The notes beneath the pieces are model-generated. The model did no database searches and was not told the DNA's origin. It saw nothing but the letters and a program-made list of their open reading frames with translations. Below, in pieces: positions 45,412 through 54,078 of a stretch of DNA of 64,000 nt (positions are counted from its first letter, which is position 1; every line of letters starts with the position of its first letter). This stretch comes from Extibacter muris (GTDB lineage: Bacteria > Bacillota > Clostridia > Lachnospirales > Lachnospiraceae): the NCBI RefSeq assembly GCF_004345005.1, contig NZ_SMMX01000004.1, positions 186,001 through 250,000 on the forward strand, in the 5' to 3' direction. Both the position numbers and the translations under genes were made by a program.

Positions 45412-48114
45412 CTATTCCTTTCTGCCGAACTTGATCTTAAGCCCCCGCTTCAACGCATAAGGCAGGATTGCCTTGAACTTATCCTCGGAACGGTACATGT
45501 TGCTGCAGCCTGGGTGTTCTCTGAACAGATGGATCGCGTCAAATCCGCACTTCGTGGTGCACACCCCGCATCCGATGCATTTGTTCTCATCCACTATAGA
45601 AGCCCCGCATCCAAGACAGCGGGCCGTCTCGATCCTGACCTGCTCTTCCGTAAATGTCTTCCTGTTGTCACGGAACGACCTGCGCCGGTCTATGCTGCCA
45701 TCCGTTCCCGGAATCTGCCGGGAAGAATTGTCATAAGCCTCAAGTTCTATGTTCTCTTTGTCCAGCTCAATAAACTGGCGGCGGTTCCGCCCTATCGTAA
45801 GGCTGCTGTGAGGCTGTACGTACCGGTGGATGGATACCGCCCCTTCCTTGCCCGCTGCGATGGCGTCGATTGCAAATTTCGGCCCCGTATATACATCTCC
45901 GCCGACAAATATATCCGGCTCTGATGTCTGATATGTAAGCGTATCCGCCACAGCACCGTTTCCTCTGCCAAGCTCTACGCCGGAGCCGTCCAGCAGGTTC
46001 CCCCACAGTATGCTCTGGCCGATGCTCAGGCAGACGTGCTCACACGGGACCGTGACCGTCTCTTCCTCATCATACACAGGCGCAAACCTGTTCTTTTCAT
46101 CGAATACGGACAGGCATTTCTTAAATACGATGCCTCTGACCTTTCCGTCCTCCGTGAGAATCTCCTTCGGTCCCCATCCACAGTGGATGGATATATCCTC
46201 TTCCTCGGCCTCTTCCACCTCTTCCGCGGAAGCCGGCATAATATCACGCCCTTCCAGACAAAACATCGATACTTCAGACGAGCCGCATCTTACCGCCGTC
46301 CGCGCCACATCGACAGCCACGTTGCCGCCTCCGACCACGACTGTCCGGCCTTCCATCTCATATGCCTCGTCTCTCCCTGCCGTGCGCAGAAAATCTACCG
46401 CTGTCGTCACGCCGTCCGCCTTCTCTCCTGGTATACCTGCCATCCTGCCTCCCTGGCAGCCGATGGCGATATAGAATGCCCGATAGCCTTCGGAACGCAG
46501 TTCATCCAAGGTGACATCTTTTCCTACCTCCACACCGCAGCGGATCTCCACGCCCATCTGGCGGATGACGTCTATCTCCGCGTCTACCACGTCTTTTTCA
46601 AGCTTGAAGGACGGAATTCCATATACCAGCATGCCCCCGGGCTTTTCATTTTTCTCAAACACCACCGGCAGGTACCCCTTTTCGGCCAGATAAAAGGCAC
46701 AGCTCAGGCCCGCAGGTCCCGCGCCGATGACCGCGATCTTCTCATCAAAAAGCCGTCCGGTCGTAGGTGGTATCACCGGCGGGATATAGCGGACATCTGC
46801 GTCCAGATCCTGACGGGCGATGAATTTTTTCACTTCATCAATCGCCACGGCCTGGTCCACCGTCCCCCGGGTACATGCATCCTCGCACCTGCGGTTGCAG
46901 ACGTGTCCGCACACTGCCGGGAACGGGTTCTCCTTCTTGATCAACGCAAGCGCCTCCGTGTATTTCCCCTGTGCCGCCTTCTTAAGATACCCCTGAACGG
47001 CGATGTGTGCCGGGCATGCCGTCTTGCACGGCGCGGTACCCGTGTCGTAACAGTTGATCCGGTTGTTATCCCGGTAATCTTCATCCCATTTATCCGGTCC
47101 CCAGCTCGTACGGTCCGGCAGTTCCTGTTTCGGATAGGTGACAGGGCCTTCCTTCGTACACAGCTTCTGCCCGAGCTTTACCGCTCCCGCCGGACAGTAT
47201 TCCACGCACCGCCCGCAGGCGACACAGTCTTCTGCCGTTACCCTAGCCACGTACGCAGAACGGGACATGTTCGGAGTGTTGAACAGCTGGGAGGTCCGAA
47301 GCGCGTAGCAGACATTGACATTGCAGTTGCAGATGGCAAATATCTTGTTCCTGCCGTCTATGTTTGTTATCTGATGGACAAACCCATTGTCCTCGGCGCG
47401 CTGCAGGATATCCAGAACTTCTTCATATGTAACGTACCTTCCACCCTTGTTCGTCTCCACCACATAGTCCGCCATATCGCCTACCGCGATACACCAGTCC
47501 TGGGGATCGTCCGCACAGCCTTCGTCATATGTCTTTCTGGACATTCTGCACGAACATGGGCTTGCAGCGTATTTTCCGTCATACTTTCGCAGCCAGTGGG
47601 ATATGTGCTCGATATCCACGGATTCATTTTCCATCTCAATGGCTTTCTCCACAGGTATGACGTGCATGCCTATCCCCGCGCCGCCCTGAGGCACCATGGG
47701 CGTGACCTTCTCCAGCGGAAGCCTGGACATGCGCTCGAAGAATCTGCCAAGTTCCGGGTGGGCCTCCAGCTGTTCTTTGTTCATGTTGGTAAATTCGGCG
47801 CTTCCGGGTACGAACATGGGCAGCACATACTGCTTCTTCCGCTCCGGGTTCTCCCAGTTGTATTCCAGGATTCCGACCCGGCTCATCTCATCCAGCAGCT
47901 CCCGGAGCGCCTGCTCCTCTTTTCCTGTTGCGGCAAGAAGCTGATCAAAAGTCATAGGCTTACGCACCTTCATCTTCAATGCCACTTCCGCCATCTCATC
48001 GGTTACGACACAGGCCAGCCCCCAGTATTCCGGATCTTCCACCGTCACCTTATGGCCGATCCGGTCTGTGATCTTCTGACCAAGTTGTAAAATCAGTTCT
48101 CTCTGTTCTGCCAT
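45412..48114 (-). CDS. Iron-sulfur flavoprotein with GltD-like oxidoreductase core (900 residues)
   Basis: A multi-domain cytoplasmic oxidoreductase. Residues about 1-170 form a helical/winged domain; 185-285 contain Cys motifs (SPCSCRMSR, ICNCNVNVC); about 295-320 hold a ferredoxin motif CVACGRCVEYCPAG; about 360-430 the GltD-type N-terminal Cys set (CKTACPAH, CGHVCNRRCEDAC); 455-780 the FAD/NAD(P) two-dinucleotide-binding domain (AVIGAGPAGLSCAFY; VVVGGGNVAVDVAR). The C-terminus adds CLGCG and CIGCGVCTTKCG. It probably passes electrons between NAD(P)H and ferredoxin or a partner. Its position between hypB and hypA is notable. Substrate unknown. Confidence 0.82.
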   Translation of the reverse strand: MAEQRELILQLGQKITDRIGHKVTVEDPEYWGLACVVTDEMAEVALKMKVRKPMTFDQLLAATGKEEQALRELLDEMSRVGILEYNWENPERKKQYVLPMFVPGSAEFTNMNKEQLEAHPELGRFFERMSRLPLEKVTPMVPQGGAGIGMHVIPVEKAIEMENESVDIEHISHWLRKYDGKYAASPCSCRMSRKTYDEGCADDPQDWCIAVGDMADYVVETNKGGRYVTYEEVLDILQRAEDNGFVHQITNIDGRNKIFAICNCNVNVCYALRTSQLFNTPNMSRSAYVARVTAEDCVACGRCVEYCPAGAVKLGQKLCTKEGPVTYPKQELPDRTSWGPDKWDEDYRDNNRINCYDTGTAPCKTACPAHIAVQGYLKKAAQGKYTEALALIKKENPFPAVCGHVCNRRCEDACTRGTVDQAVAIDEVKKFIARQDLDADVRYIPPVIPPTTGRLFDEKIAVIGAGPAGLSCAFYLAEKGYLPVVFEKNEKPGGMLVYGIPSFKLEKDVVDAEIDVIRQMGVEIRCGVEVGKDVTLDELRSEGYRAFYIAIGCQGGRMAGIPGEKADGVTTAVDFLRTAGRDEAYEMEGRTVVVGGGNVAVDVARTAVRCGSSEVSMFCLEGRDIMPASAEEVEEAEEEDISIHCGWGPKEILTEDGKVRGIVFKKCLSVFDEKNRFAPVYDEEETVTVPCEHVCLSIGQSILWGNLLDGSGVELGRGNGAVADTLTYQTSEPDIFVGGDVYTGPKFAIDAIAAGKEGAVSIHRYVQPHSSLTIGRNRRQFIELDKENIELEAYDNSSRQIPGTDGSIDRRRSFRDNRKTFTEEQVRIETARCLGCGASIVDENKCIGCGVCTTKCGFDAIHLFREHPGCSNMYRSEDKFKAILPYALKRGLKIKFGRKE

Positions 48115-48144
48115 TCCCTCTCTCCTTTCTCTACCGTCATGCTC

Positions 48145-48813
48145 TTATCTTCTCCATTCCTCCACCTGCACACGAAGCCAGTCCGTCCAGGCGTCTATCC
48201 CTTCGCCGGTACGCGCACAGACCGGAATGATCCGGGCATTCGGATTACGCATAAGAATGTTCTGTCTGCATGTATCCATGTCAAAGTCAAAATAAGGCAG
48301 CACGTCAATCTTATTGATCAGAACCACGTCACAGACAGAGAACATGAGGGGATACTTCAGCGGCTTGTCGTCCCCTTCCGGCACACTCAATATCATGACA
48401 TTTTTTACCGCGCCGGTGTCAAATTCCGCCGGACAGACAAGATTCCCTACGTTTTCAAGTATCGCCAGGTCTATATCGCCCGTCCGAAGCCCCTCTAATC
48501 CCTGGGCCGTCATACCGGCATCGAGATGGCACATGCCGCCCGTGTGGAGCTGAATGGTCTTGACGCCAAGCTCTGCCATGGCTCTCGCATCCACATCTGA
48601 ATCTATATCTGCCTCCATCACGCCGATACGCATCTCATCCTTAAGCCGTTCCACCGTCCTTGCCAGTGTCGTCGTCTTTCCTGCGCCGGGAGAAGACATG
48701 AGATTCAGGAGAAATACCTTCTTTTCCTTCAGCTCCTTTCTCAGCTCGTCTGCACGTTTGTCATTGTCTGCAAAAACACTCTGCTTAATCTCAAGCACCC
48801 TGAATTTTTCCAT
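48145..48813 (-). CDS. hypB: Nickel-incorporation GTPase HypB
   Basis: A 222-residue SIMIBI-class GTPase with P-loop SSPGAGKTTTL (about 40-50), the metal/G-domain motif GGMCHLDAGM and G4 motif NKID. No N-terminal His-rich nickel store is present, only the short form. It delivers nickel with HypA. The start at 48813 is favoured because GGAG is 9 nt upstream; two more ATGs lie 5' in frame. First gene of the operon behind a fully consensus promoter. Confidence 0.92.
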   Translation of the reverse strand: MEKFRVLEIKQSVFADNDKRADELRKELKEKKVFLLNLMSSPGAGKTTTLARTVERLKDEMRIGVMEADIDSDVDARAMAELGVKTIQLHTGGMCHLDAGMTAQGLEGLRTGDIDLAILENVGNLVCPAEFDTGAVKNVMILSVPEGDDKPLKYPLMFSVCDVVLINKIDVLPYFDFDMDTCRQNILMRNPNARIIPVCARTGEGIDAWTDWLRVQVEEWRR

Positions 48814-48871
48814 CTTCCTCATCTCCATTTGGTTATACCAGTTATCGTTATTTTTCTATCATTGTAATTTG

Positions 48872-48900
48872 ATTATATTATTTTAAACAATATATGTCAA
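48872..48900 (-). promoter_or_regulatory. hypB operon promoter (full consensus)
   Basis: Minus strand TTGACA (48895-48900), 17-bp spacer, TATAAT (48872-48877). The strongest-looking promoter in the window. Confidence 0.82.
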
Positions 48901-49050
48901 TTTAAAGCGATTTTTTCGTGCATTATACACTAATTTAAACTTCATTATTGGTCATTATTTTTTCGTTACTTTTGTTGGTATCTGGTTTAACCAATTCCAA
49001 TTAAGATAGCCGGACAGGAGGGGATCCTGTATCCGCATAGCCGGAACCAG

Positions 49051-49106
49051 AAGGGGTGCATATATCCGGGGCAAAGCACTTAGTCCCGGGCATATGCACC
49101 CCTTTA
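49051..49106 (-). terminator. Terminator-like hairpin after the FGGY kinase operon
   Basis: Arms AAGGGGTGCATAT and ATATGCACCCCTTT (49051 onward and to 49106) with an inner CCGGG/CCCGG stem. It lies directly after the kinase stop and before the hypB promoter region, and can act on either strand. Confidence 0.65.
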
Positions 49107-49111
49107 TGAAA

Positions 49112-50677
49112 TTACCTGTCTGTATGTTTCCTGCCGTATATCTCATTCAGCTTCGTGTAAAGGGGGGACAGCTTTCCGTAGATATTCCGGAATATGTCCG
49201 CGTACAGCTCTTCATACATCTCATGCTGCCCCATATCCGGCTCAAACACGTCTTTTACGTGCACCATGCTCTGAACTGCCTGTTCATAGCTTTTGAACAC
49301 TCCCATTCCTACGAATGCGGCCATGGCACTTCCGATTCCGGTCACCTCGTATGTCTGCGTGCGGATGACCGGAATGCCGAACATGTCTGCGGTAATCTGG
49401 CAGATTTCACTGCTTCTGGAACCGCCGCCTCCAAGCCGCACTTCCTGGAACCTATGTCCCGAGCGCCTCTCCATCAGCCGCATCCCCTCCATCAGTGCAA
49501 AGTTGATTCCCTCGATAATTGCACGGTAGATATGTATTCTCGTGTGCTGGTCGGAGAAGCCTATGATTGCCCCTCTTGCTGCGGGCATCGTTACATTCGG
49601 CGTAAAATATGGCTGTAACAGCAGACCGTCGCAGCCTGCGGGTATGTCCTGGAGCCGCTCGTTCAGCAGCTCTTCCGCAGATATACCGAGTTCGGCTGCC
49701 TGTTTCACTTCCTTTTCGGCAAATTCTTTTTTGAACCACGATATGAGCCAGTACCCTCTGTAGATCTCTATCTCAGGTGTATAGCAGCCCGGAAGAATCG
49801 AGATATAAGGAGGGATGAAGCGCTCCGGCTCCAGATAGCGGTCCATCGTATACGTTATGGTTGCCGTGGTCCCGAACCCGACCGCAGCCTTCTCTTTTGT
49901 CACGCATCCAAGTCCAAGTATCTCGCATGCCTTGTCGGAACCGGTCGCCAGCACCGGTATCCCCTCCTCAAGCCCTGTATCCTCCGCCGCACGCCTTGTA
50001 ATTCTGCCGAGTTCCCGGCCGCTCTCGACGACATCGCAGAGCTTGCTCTGTGGAATATCAAAGACCGGCCGCGTCAGTGCCCCCTTCTTCTGCCAGGAAC
50101 GGCTCTGCGCGTCCACAGGAAGATGCCCGACGAGGCTGGCCGCCGCGTCAGCCATGTTCCCGGTCAGCTTGAATGTGAGATAGCCGCCAAGAAGCAGGTA
50201 CTTGTACGTGCGGCTCCATATATCCGGCTCGTTCTGCATGATCCAGTTACAGTGTGATTTCGTATACTGCAGATTGGCCGTCTCTTCCATGCCTACTGCT
50301 TTCAGCATGATCCGGGTAACCTGCGACATGGCAGGCCGTCCCCCGGCCCTGCGCTTATCCAGCCATACGATCGCAGGGCGGAGCGGAGTTCCATCCTCGT
50401 CCACGCAGACCGTCGTGTCCCGGATGGTCGTTATTGTCACAGCCTCGATGCGCTCCCACAGTTCTCTGCAGCGCTCTTTTAGCCGGAGCGATGCCCTGCA
50501 TATCTGCTCATAATAGAAATCCGCCCGCTGCTCGGCAAATCCCGGCTCATCAGAATAATACGGAGGCTCATGCTTCTCCTGCGCCTTTGCCAGAATGTCC
50601 CCACTGCTGTCAATCAGCATGGCCCTGGAACTCTGGGTGCCCACATCAAAGGTAAGTACGATATGTTCCTGCTTCAT
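49112..50677 (-). CDS. FGGY family carbohydrate kinase
   Basis: A 521-residue sugar/polyol kinase with N-terminal FGGY_N (LTFDVGTQSSRAMLID at 7-22; TTIRDTTVCVDEDG) and C-terminal FGGY_C (LGGGGSRSSEICQITADMFGIPV about 408-430). The pattern is closest to xylulokinase/glycerol kinase-like enzymes. It phosphorylates a sugar or polyol, substrate unknown. Start 50677 follows GGAGGGGGG; the longer frame runs into the upstream gene. It is the last gene of an operon with GlpA-like and alkyl-DHAP-synthase-like flavoproteins, which points to a glycerol- or glyceryl-ether-related substrate. Confidence 0.88.
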   Translation of the reverse strand: MKQEHIVLTFDVGTQSSRAMLIDSSGDILAKAQEKHEPPYYSDEPGFAEQRADFYYEQICRASLRLKERCRELWERIEAVTITTIRDTTVCVDEDGTPLRPAIVWLDKRRAGGRPAMSQVTRIMLKAVGMEETANLQYTKSHCNWIMQNEPDIWSRTYKYLLLGGYLTFKLTGNMADAAASLVGHLPVDAQSRSWQKKGALTRPVFDIPQSKLCDVVESGRELGRITRRAAEDTGLEEGIPVLATGSDKACEILGLGCVTKEKAAVGFGTTATITYTMDRYLEPERFIPPYISILPGCYTPEIEIYRGYWLISWFKKEFAEKEVKQAAELGISAEELLNERLQDIPAGCDGLLLQPYFTPNVTMPAARGAIIGFSDQHTRIHIYRAIIEGINFALMEGMRLMERRSGHRFQEVRLGGGGSRSSEICQITADMFGIPVIRTQTYEVTGIGSAMAAFVGMGVFKSYEQAVQSMVHVKDVFEPDMGQHEMYEELYADIFRNIYGKLSPLYTKLNEIYGRKHTDR

Positions 50678-50696
50678 CAAGATCCCCCCTCCTGCC

Positions 50697-52436
50697 TCAG
50701 CGGATATCATCCCGCAAAAACCGCTTTTCCTCCTCCGGCAGATCAAGGCCAAGCGTGCCGCCGGGATTCATGACATTATCCGGGTCAAAATATTCTTTCA
50801 GCGCTTTCACTGCCCCGTACTCCGTTCTCCCGAGCTGTCCTTCCAGCCACGGCGCGAACATCTTCCCTATGCCGTGATGGTGGCTCATGGCTGCCCCTGA
50901 CTTCTGGATGGCATCCAGTATCGTGCTGTGGTACGCCTTGAATCTGTCTGCATCATCCATCCTCGTGATAAAGATAAAGTATAGGTTGGCCCCTTGCGGG
51001 TAGCAGTGTGACATATGTGTCGTCACTATCGTATTCGGAAGCGCATGGCAGACCTTCCTCACTTCCCTGTGGACCTTTGCCATGTTCGACCAGTTGACGG
51101 TACATTCAAGCGTATCGGTCATTATTCCAAAATCCAGAAGCGTATCTCTGAGATAGGGGTCATTGAACCGGCCTTTCTCCCAGCTCTTCGTCACATACGA
51201 CGTCAGGCTCATTCCTCCGTATTTTCTGGCGATGCGTCTGATATTGTCAGCCACATTCTTCGAGAATCCTTTCTCTCCGTCTGTGAATCCAAGGAACAGG
51301 CATCGTTTCATGTCATCGTATCCACGCACATTTAGGAGGCTCCACAGCGGCGTGTCATCCACATTATAAAGGCGCAGCATCAGGTTCGTCTCCTCCGGGT
51401 CCGACAGACGGAATACGGAAGAAAAGCCTGCCTCGCACTGCATCATCTCACGGGCCGCTTCCCGCGCTGTCTTCCAGTTTTTAAAAATATAGGAGAAGCG
51501 TTCCCTGTTCTCGGGCATATAGCGGAATACCTTGAGCGTCACTTCCGTCAAGACGCCGAACGCCCCTTCGCTTCCCATCATAATCTGGTTCAGGTTCGGG
51601 CCCGTCGCCTCCCTCGGATAGCAGCTTGTCTGTACCGTTCCGACAGGTGTCGCATACTTCTGCCCCATGACGATATCGGTAATACAGCCGTAATAGGTGC
51701 TGTTCTGTCCTGCACCCCTCGTCACGACCCATCCTCCGACGCTGCTGTATTCAAATGACTGCGGGAAATGCCCGCACGTATAACGGCGTCTGGCACCAAA
51801 CAATTCCGGAGCACGGTTCAGCGCCTTCTCAAGCTTCGGGCCAGACATGCCGCTCTGCACGGTAATCGTCTGATCCTTCTCATTGAAGGAGATGACTTTC
51901 TGGAACCGCTTTCTCATATCGAGGGACACCCCTCCCTTCACCGGCTCCACTCCTCGGGTAACGCTGCTCCCTCCGCCATAGACATAGAGGGGAATCTTGT
52001 GGGCGGAGCAATAGGCTACGATCTCTTCCACCTGTTTCGTCGTGCTCGGATATACGACTACATCCGGCAGGCAGTCCACCCGCCTGCCGCGAAGCCGCAG
52101 GGCGTCGTACCCGGTCTTGCCGTAAGCTACGGCCAGCCGGGGATAATCCTCCGTCGTCACATATTCTTTCCCGACAATATCCCGCAGCGCCTCCAGATGG
52201 ACTTCTGCGAGTCCGCAGGGTGCGCCCAGTACTACGCGGTCCATCCCGATATCCCCGTCGTACTGTCTGAAGTCGTCATCTGTCATGTTGAACTTTTCCT
52301 TCATCATCTTGTAAAGTGATTCCTTCGGATACTTTACAAAATCCGGATCTCCCCACCGGAAGATAGAGCGGTAGCTGTCTTCCGGTGCGGCCTCCTTCAC
52401 CCATTTTGGTTCAAATCCTTTGTATGGCCTGCTCAT
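50697..52436 (-). CDS. FAD-linked oxidase, alkyldihydroxyacetonephosphate synthase-like
   Basis: A 579-residue VAO-type flavoprotein. It has the N-terminal region PYKGFEPKW, FAD-binding PLYVYGGGSSVTRGVEP (about 145-162), SSVGGWVVTRGAGQNS and the C-terminal HHHGIGKMFAPWL (about 523-535), all typical of AGPS-like enzymes rather than GlcD. AGPS makes the ether bond of ether lipids from acyl-DHAP. Bacterial members in kinase/Glp-like operons have unproven roles. The second of two close ATGs (52436) suits the AAGGAGAGG site better. Cotranscribed with DUF1667 upstream and FGGY kinase downstream. Confidence 0.8.
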   Translation of the reverse strand: MSRPYKGFEPKWVKEAAPEDSYRSIFRWGDPDFVKYPKESLYKMMKEKFNMTDDDFRQYDGDIGMDRVVLGAPCGLAEVHLEALRDIVGKEYVTTEDYPRLAVAYGKTGYDALRLRGRRVDCLPDVVVYPSTTKQVEEIVAYCSAHKIPLYVYGGGSSVTRGVEPVKGGVSLDMRKRFQKVISFNEKDQTITVQSGMSGPKLEKALNRAPELFGARRRYTCGHFPQSFEYSSVGGWVVTRGAGQNSTYYGCITDIVMGQKYATPVGTVQTSCYPREATGPNLNQIMMGSEGAFGVLTEVTLKVFRYMPENRERFSYIFKNWKTAREAAREMMQCEAGFSSVFRLSDPEETNLMLRLYNVDDTPLWSLLNVRGYDDMKRCLFLGFTDGEKGFSKNVADNIRRIARKYGGMSLTSYVTKSWEKGRFNDPYLRDTLLDFGIMTDTLECTVNWSNMAKVHREVRKVCHALPNTIVTTHMSHCYPQGANLYFIFITRMDDADRFKAYHSTILDAIQKSGAAMSHHHGIGKMFAPWLEGQLGRTEYGAVKALKEYFDPDNVMNPGGTLGLDLPEEEKRFLRDDIR

Positions 52437-52450
52437 ATGCATCCTCTCCT

Positions 52451-52813
52451 TTACTCCTGTTCTGAAAGTATACTGCTCGTCACGATGATGTTCGCTCCCA
52501 GCCCAAGCACATCTTCTATCAGGACAGTTCCTTTTTCCACTCTTTCTGACACGACAATCTTATTAATCTTTTCCATAACGTCAAATATCCGTTCCATGGG
52601 AATCTCCCTGGACACTCTGACCGGTATGACCGGTACCTTCGGAAATGCCGTTGCGACGGTAGAACATACCGTCCTCACCGGATTGGTCAGCTCTGCCACA
52701 GCAAATTCCTCACCCCTTTTGCACAGGTTCCCCGTCACCCGGTATCTTCCATTTGACTCTTCCACATGAAGCGTGCAGCCGTTCGGGCATACGATACAAG
52801 TCAGCTCTTTCAT
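52451..52813 (-). CDS. DUF1667 domain protein
   Basis: A 120-residue protein with cysteine motif CIVCPNGCTLHV (residues 5-16) and NLCKRGEEFAVAELTNPVRTV, characteristic of DUF1667, which accompanies GlpA/GlpB-like flavoproteins in clostridia. The four cysteines (positions 5, 8, 12 and about 31) probably bind an iron-sulfur cluster or zinc. It likely serves as electron-transfer subunit of the flavoprotein complex. It overlaps the preceding flavoprotein gene by 4 bp. Confidence 0.88.
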   Translation of the reverse strand: MKELTCIVCPNGCTLHVEESNGRYRVTGNLCKRGEEFAVAELTNPVRTVCSTVATAFPKVPVIPVRVSREIPMERIFDVMEKINKIVVSERVEKGTVLIEDVLGLGANIIVTSSILSEQE

Positions 52814-54078
52814 CTTATCCCCTCCTTCTGCCGGATACGTGCTGTGATCCTGGCGTCCTCTTTAAGCCCGAAACTGCTGAAATCCAGCTCGATCCGTTCC
52901 ATCTCCGGGGGCCTTAAGTTCCGGTAATGCTTCTCGAACAGCTCCTTTCCGTCCGCTTCAATGGCAAATGTACCGTCCCTTACCGTATGCCGGCTTCTGA
53001 AATACAGAACCGTCTCTATCCCGTCATGTACATTTATCTTCTGGGGCACGATATACTGCAGCGAATCGTCCGGCCGGACCGGCACATCACGTTTCCTGAC
53101 AGCCTCCTGCTGATAACCGGCAGCGGCAGCCCCTGCCAGTTCTCCGCTTTCCGACACATAGTCGACCAGGTCGCTGACGTGGAGCGCATTTCCACACGAA
53201 AATACCCCGGGTACGCCGGTCATGAAGTCCGAATTGCAGACCGGCCCCCGTGTCCCCTGGTCCATAGGCACCCCGAGGGATTCTGCAATCTCATTCTCCG
53301 GGATAAGCCCCACGGACAGTATGAGCGCATCACAGCTGATTCTCTTCTCCGTCCCCGGCACAGGACGCATCGCGCCGTCCACGCGGGCGACCTCCACTGC
53401 ATCCAGCCGTCTTTCGCCAAATGCTCTTGTCACCGTGTGGGAGAGATGAAGCGGAATATCATAGTCTTTCAGGCACTGGGCTATATTCCTCGTCAGTCCC
53501 GACGGCTCTGCCTTGGCTTCATACACCCCGGCAACTTCCGCCCCTTCCAGCGTAAGACGCCGTGCCATGATGAGGCCGATATCGCCGCTTCCCAGTATGA
53601 CGCATCTCTTCGTGGGCATCTGCCCCGACAGGTTGACAAGATGCTGTGCCGTACCTGCCGTAAATATTCCGGCGGGCCTTGTGCCATGGATAGCCACCTG
53701 CCTCGCCGTCCGTTCCCGGCAGCCGGTGGCAAGCACGATCGTCTTCGTCCTATATGCGGCGACACCGTTCACATTCACCACGGTAAGGAGGAACCCCTCC
53801 TTACGCTTATCAACGGCAGTGACAAACGTCTGGACCAGGCATGTGATGTTCCGCTGACGCAAGGATTCCGTAAAGCGCTCCACATATTCCGGTCCGGTGA
53901 GCCTTTCGCCGTACCGTATCAGGCCAAAGCCATCATGGATGCACTGCTTCAGTACCCCGCCCATCCGGGCCTCCCGCTCGATAAGCAGAACACGCGCCCC
54001 GGCTTCATCCGCTTTGAGTGCGGCTGCCAGTCCCGCGGGACCGCCACCGATTACCGTCACGTCATATGGTCTCTTCAT
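52810..54078 (-). CDS. NAD(P)/FAD-dependent oxidoreductase (HcnB/SoxA-like, GlpB-position)
   Basis: A 422-residue flavoprotein with FAD motif VTVIGGGPAGLAAAL (about 6-20), a second dinucleotide motif VILGSGDIGLIMARRL and the C-terminal FAD site GVFSCGNALHVSDLVDYV. It resembles the small flavoproteins that partner GlpA-like dehydrogenases and DUF1667 proteins. Start 54078 follows AAAGGAGG; the gene overlaps the GlpA-like gene by 17 bp. It probably takes electrons from the dehydrogenase; the acceptor is unknown. Confidence 0.88.
   Translation of the reverse strand: MKRPYDVTVIGGGPAGLAAALKADEAGARVLLIEREARMGGVLKQCIHDGFGLIRYGERLTGPEYVERFTESLRQRNITCLVQTFVTAVDKRKEGFLLTVVNVNGVAAYRTKTIVLATGCRERTARQVAIHGTRPAGIFTAGTAQHLVNLSGQMPTKRCVILGSGDIGLIMARRLTLEGAEVAGVYEAKAEPSGLTRNIAQCLKDYDIPLHLSHTVTRAFGERRLDAVEVARVDGAMRPVPGTEKRISCDALILSVGLIPENEIAESLGVPMDQGTRGPVCNSDFMTGVPGVFSCGNALHVSDLVDYVSESGELAGAAAAGYQQEAVRKRDVPVRPDDSLQYIVPQKINVHDGIETVLYFRSRHTVRDGTFAIEADGKELFEKHYRNLRPPEMERIELDFSSFGLKEDARITARIRQKEGIR

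Noticed and set aside
46036-48090. Long plus-strand frame of 684 codons
   Set aside because: It is antisense to the iron-sulfur flavoprotein, which has clear domains. GC-rich codons open the opposite frame; no motif or ribosome site is present.
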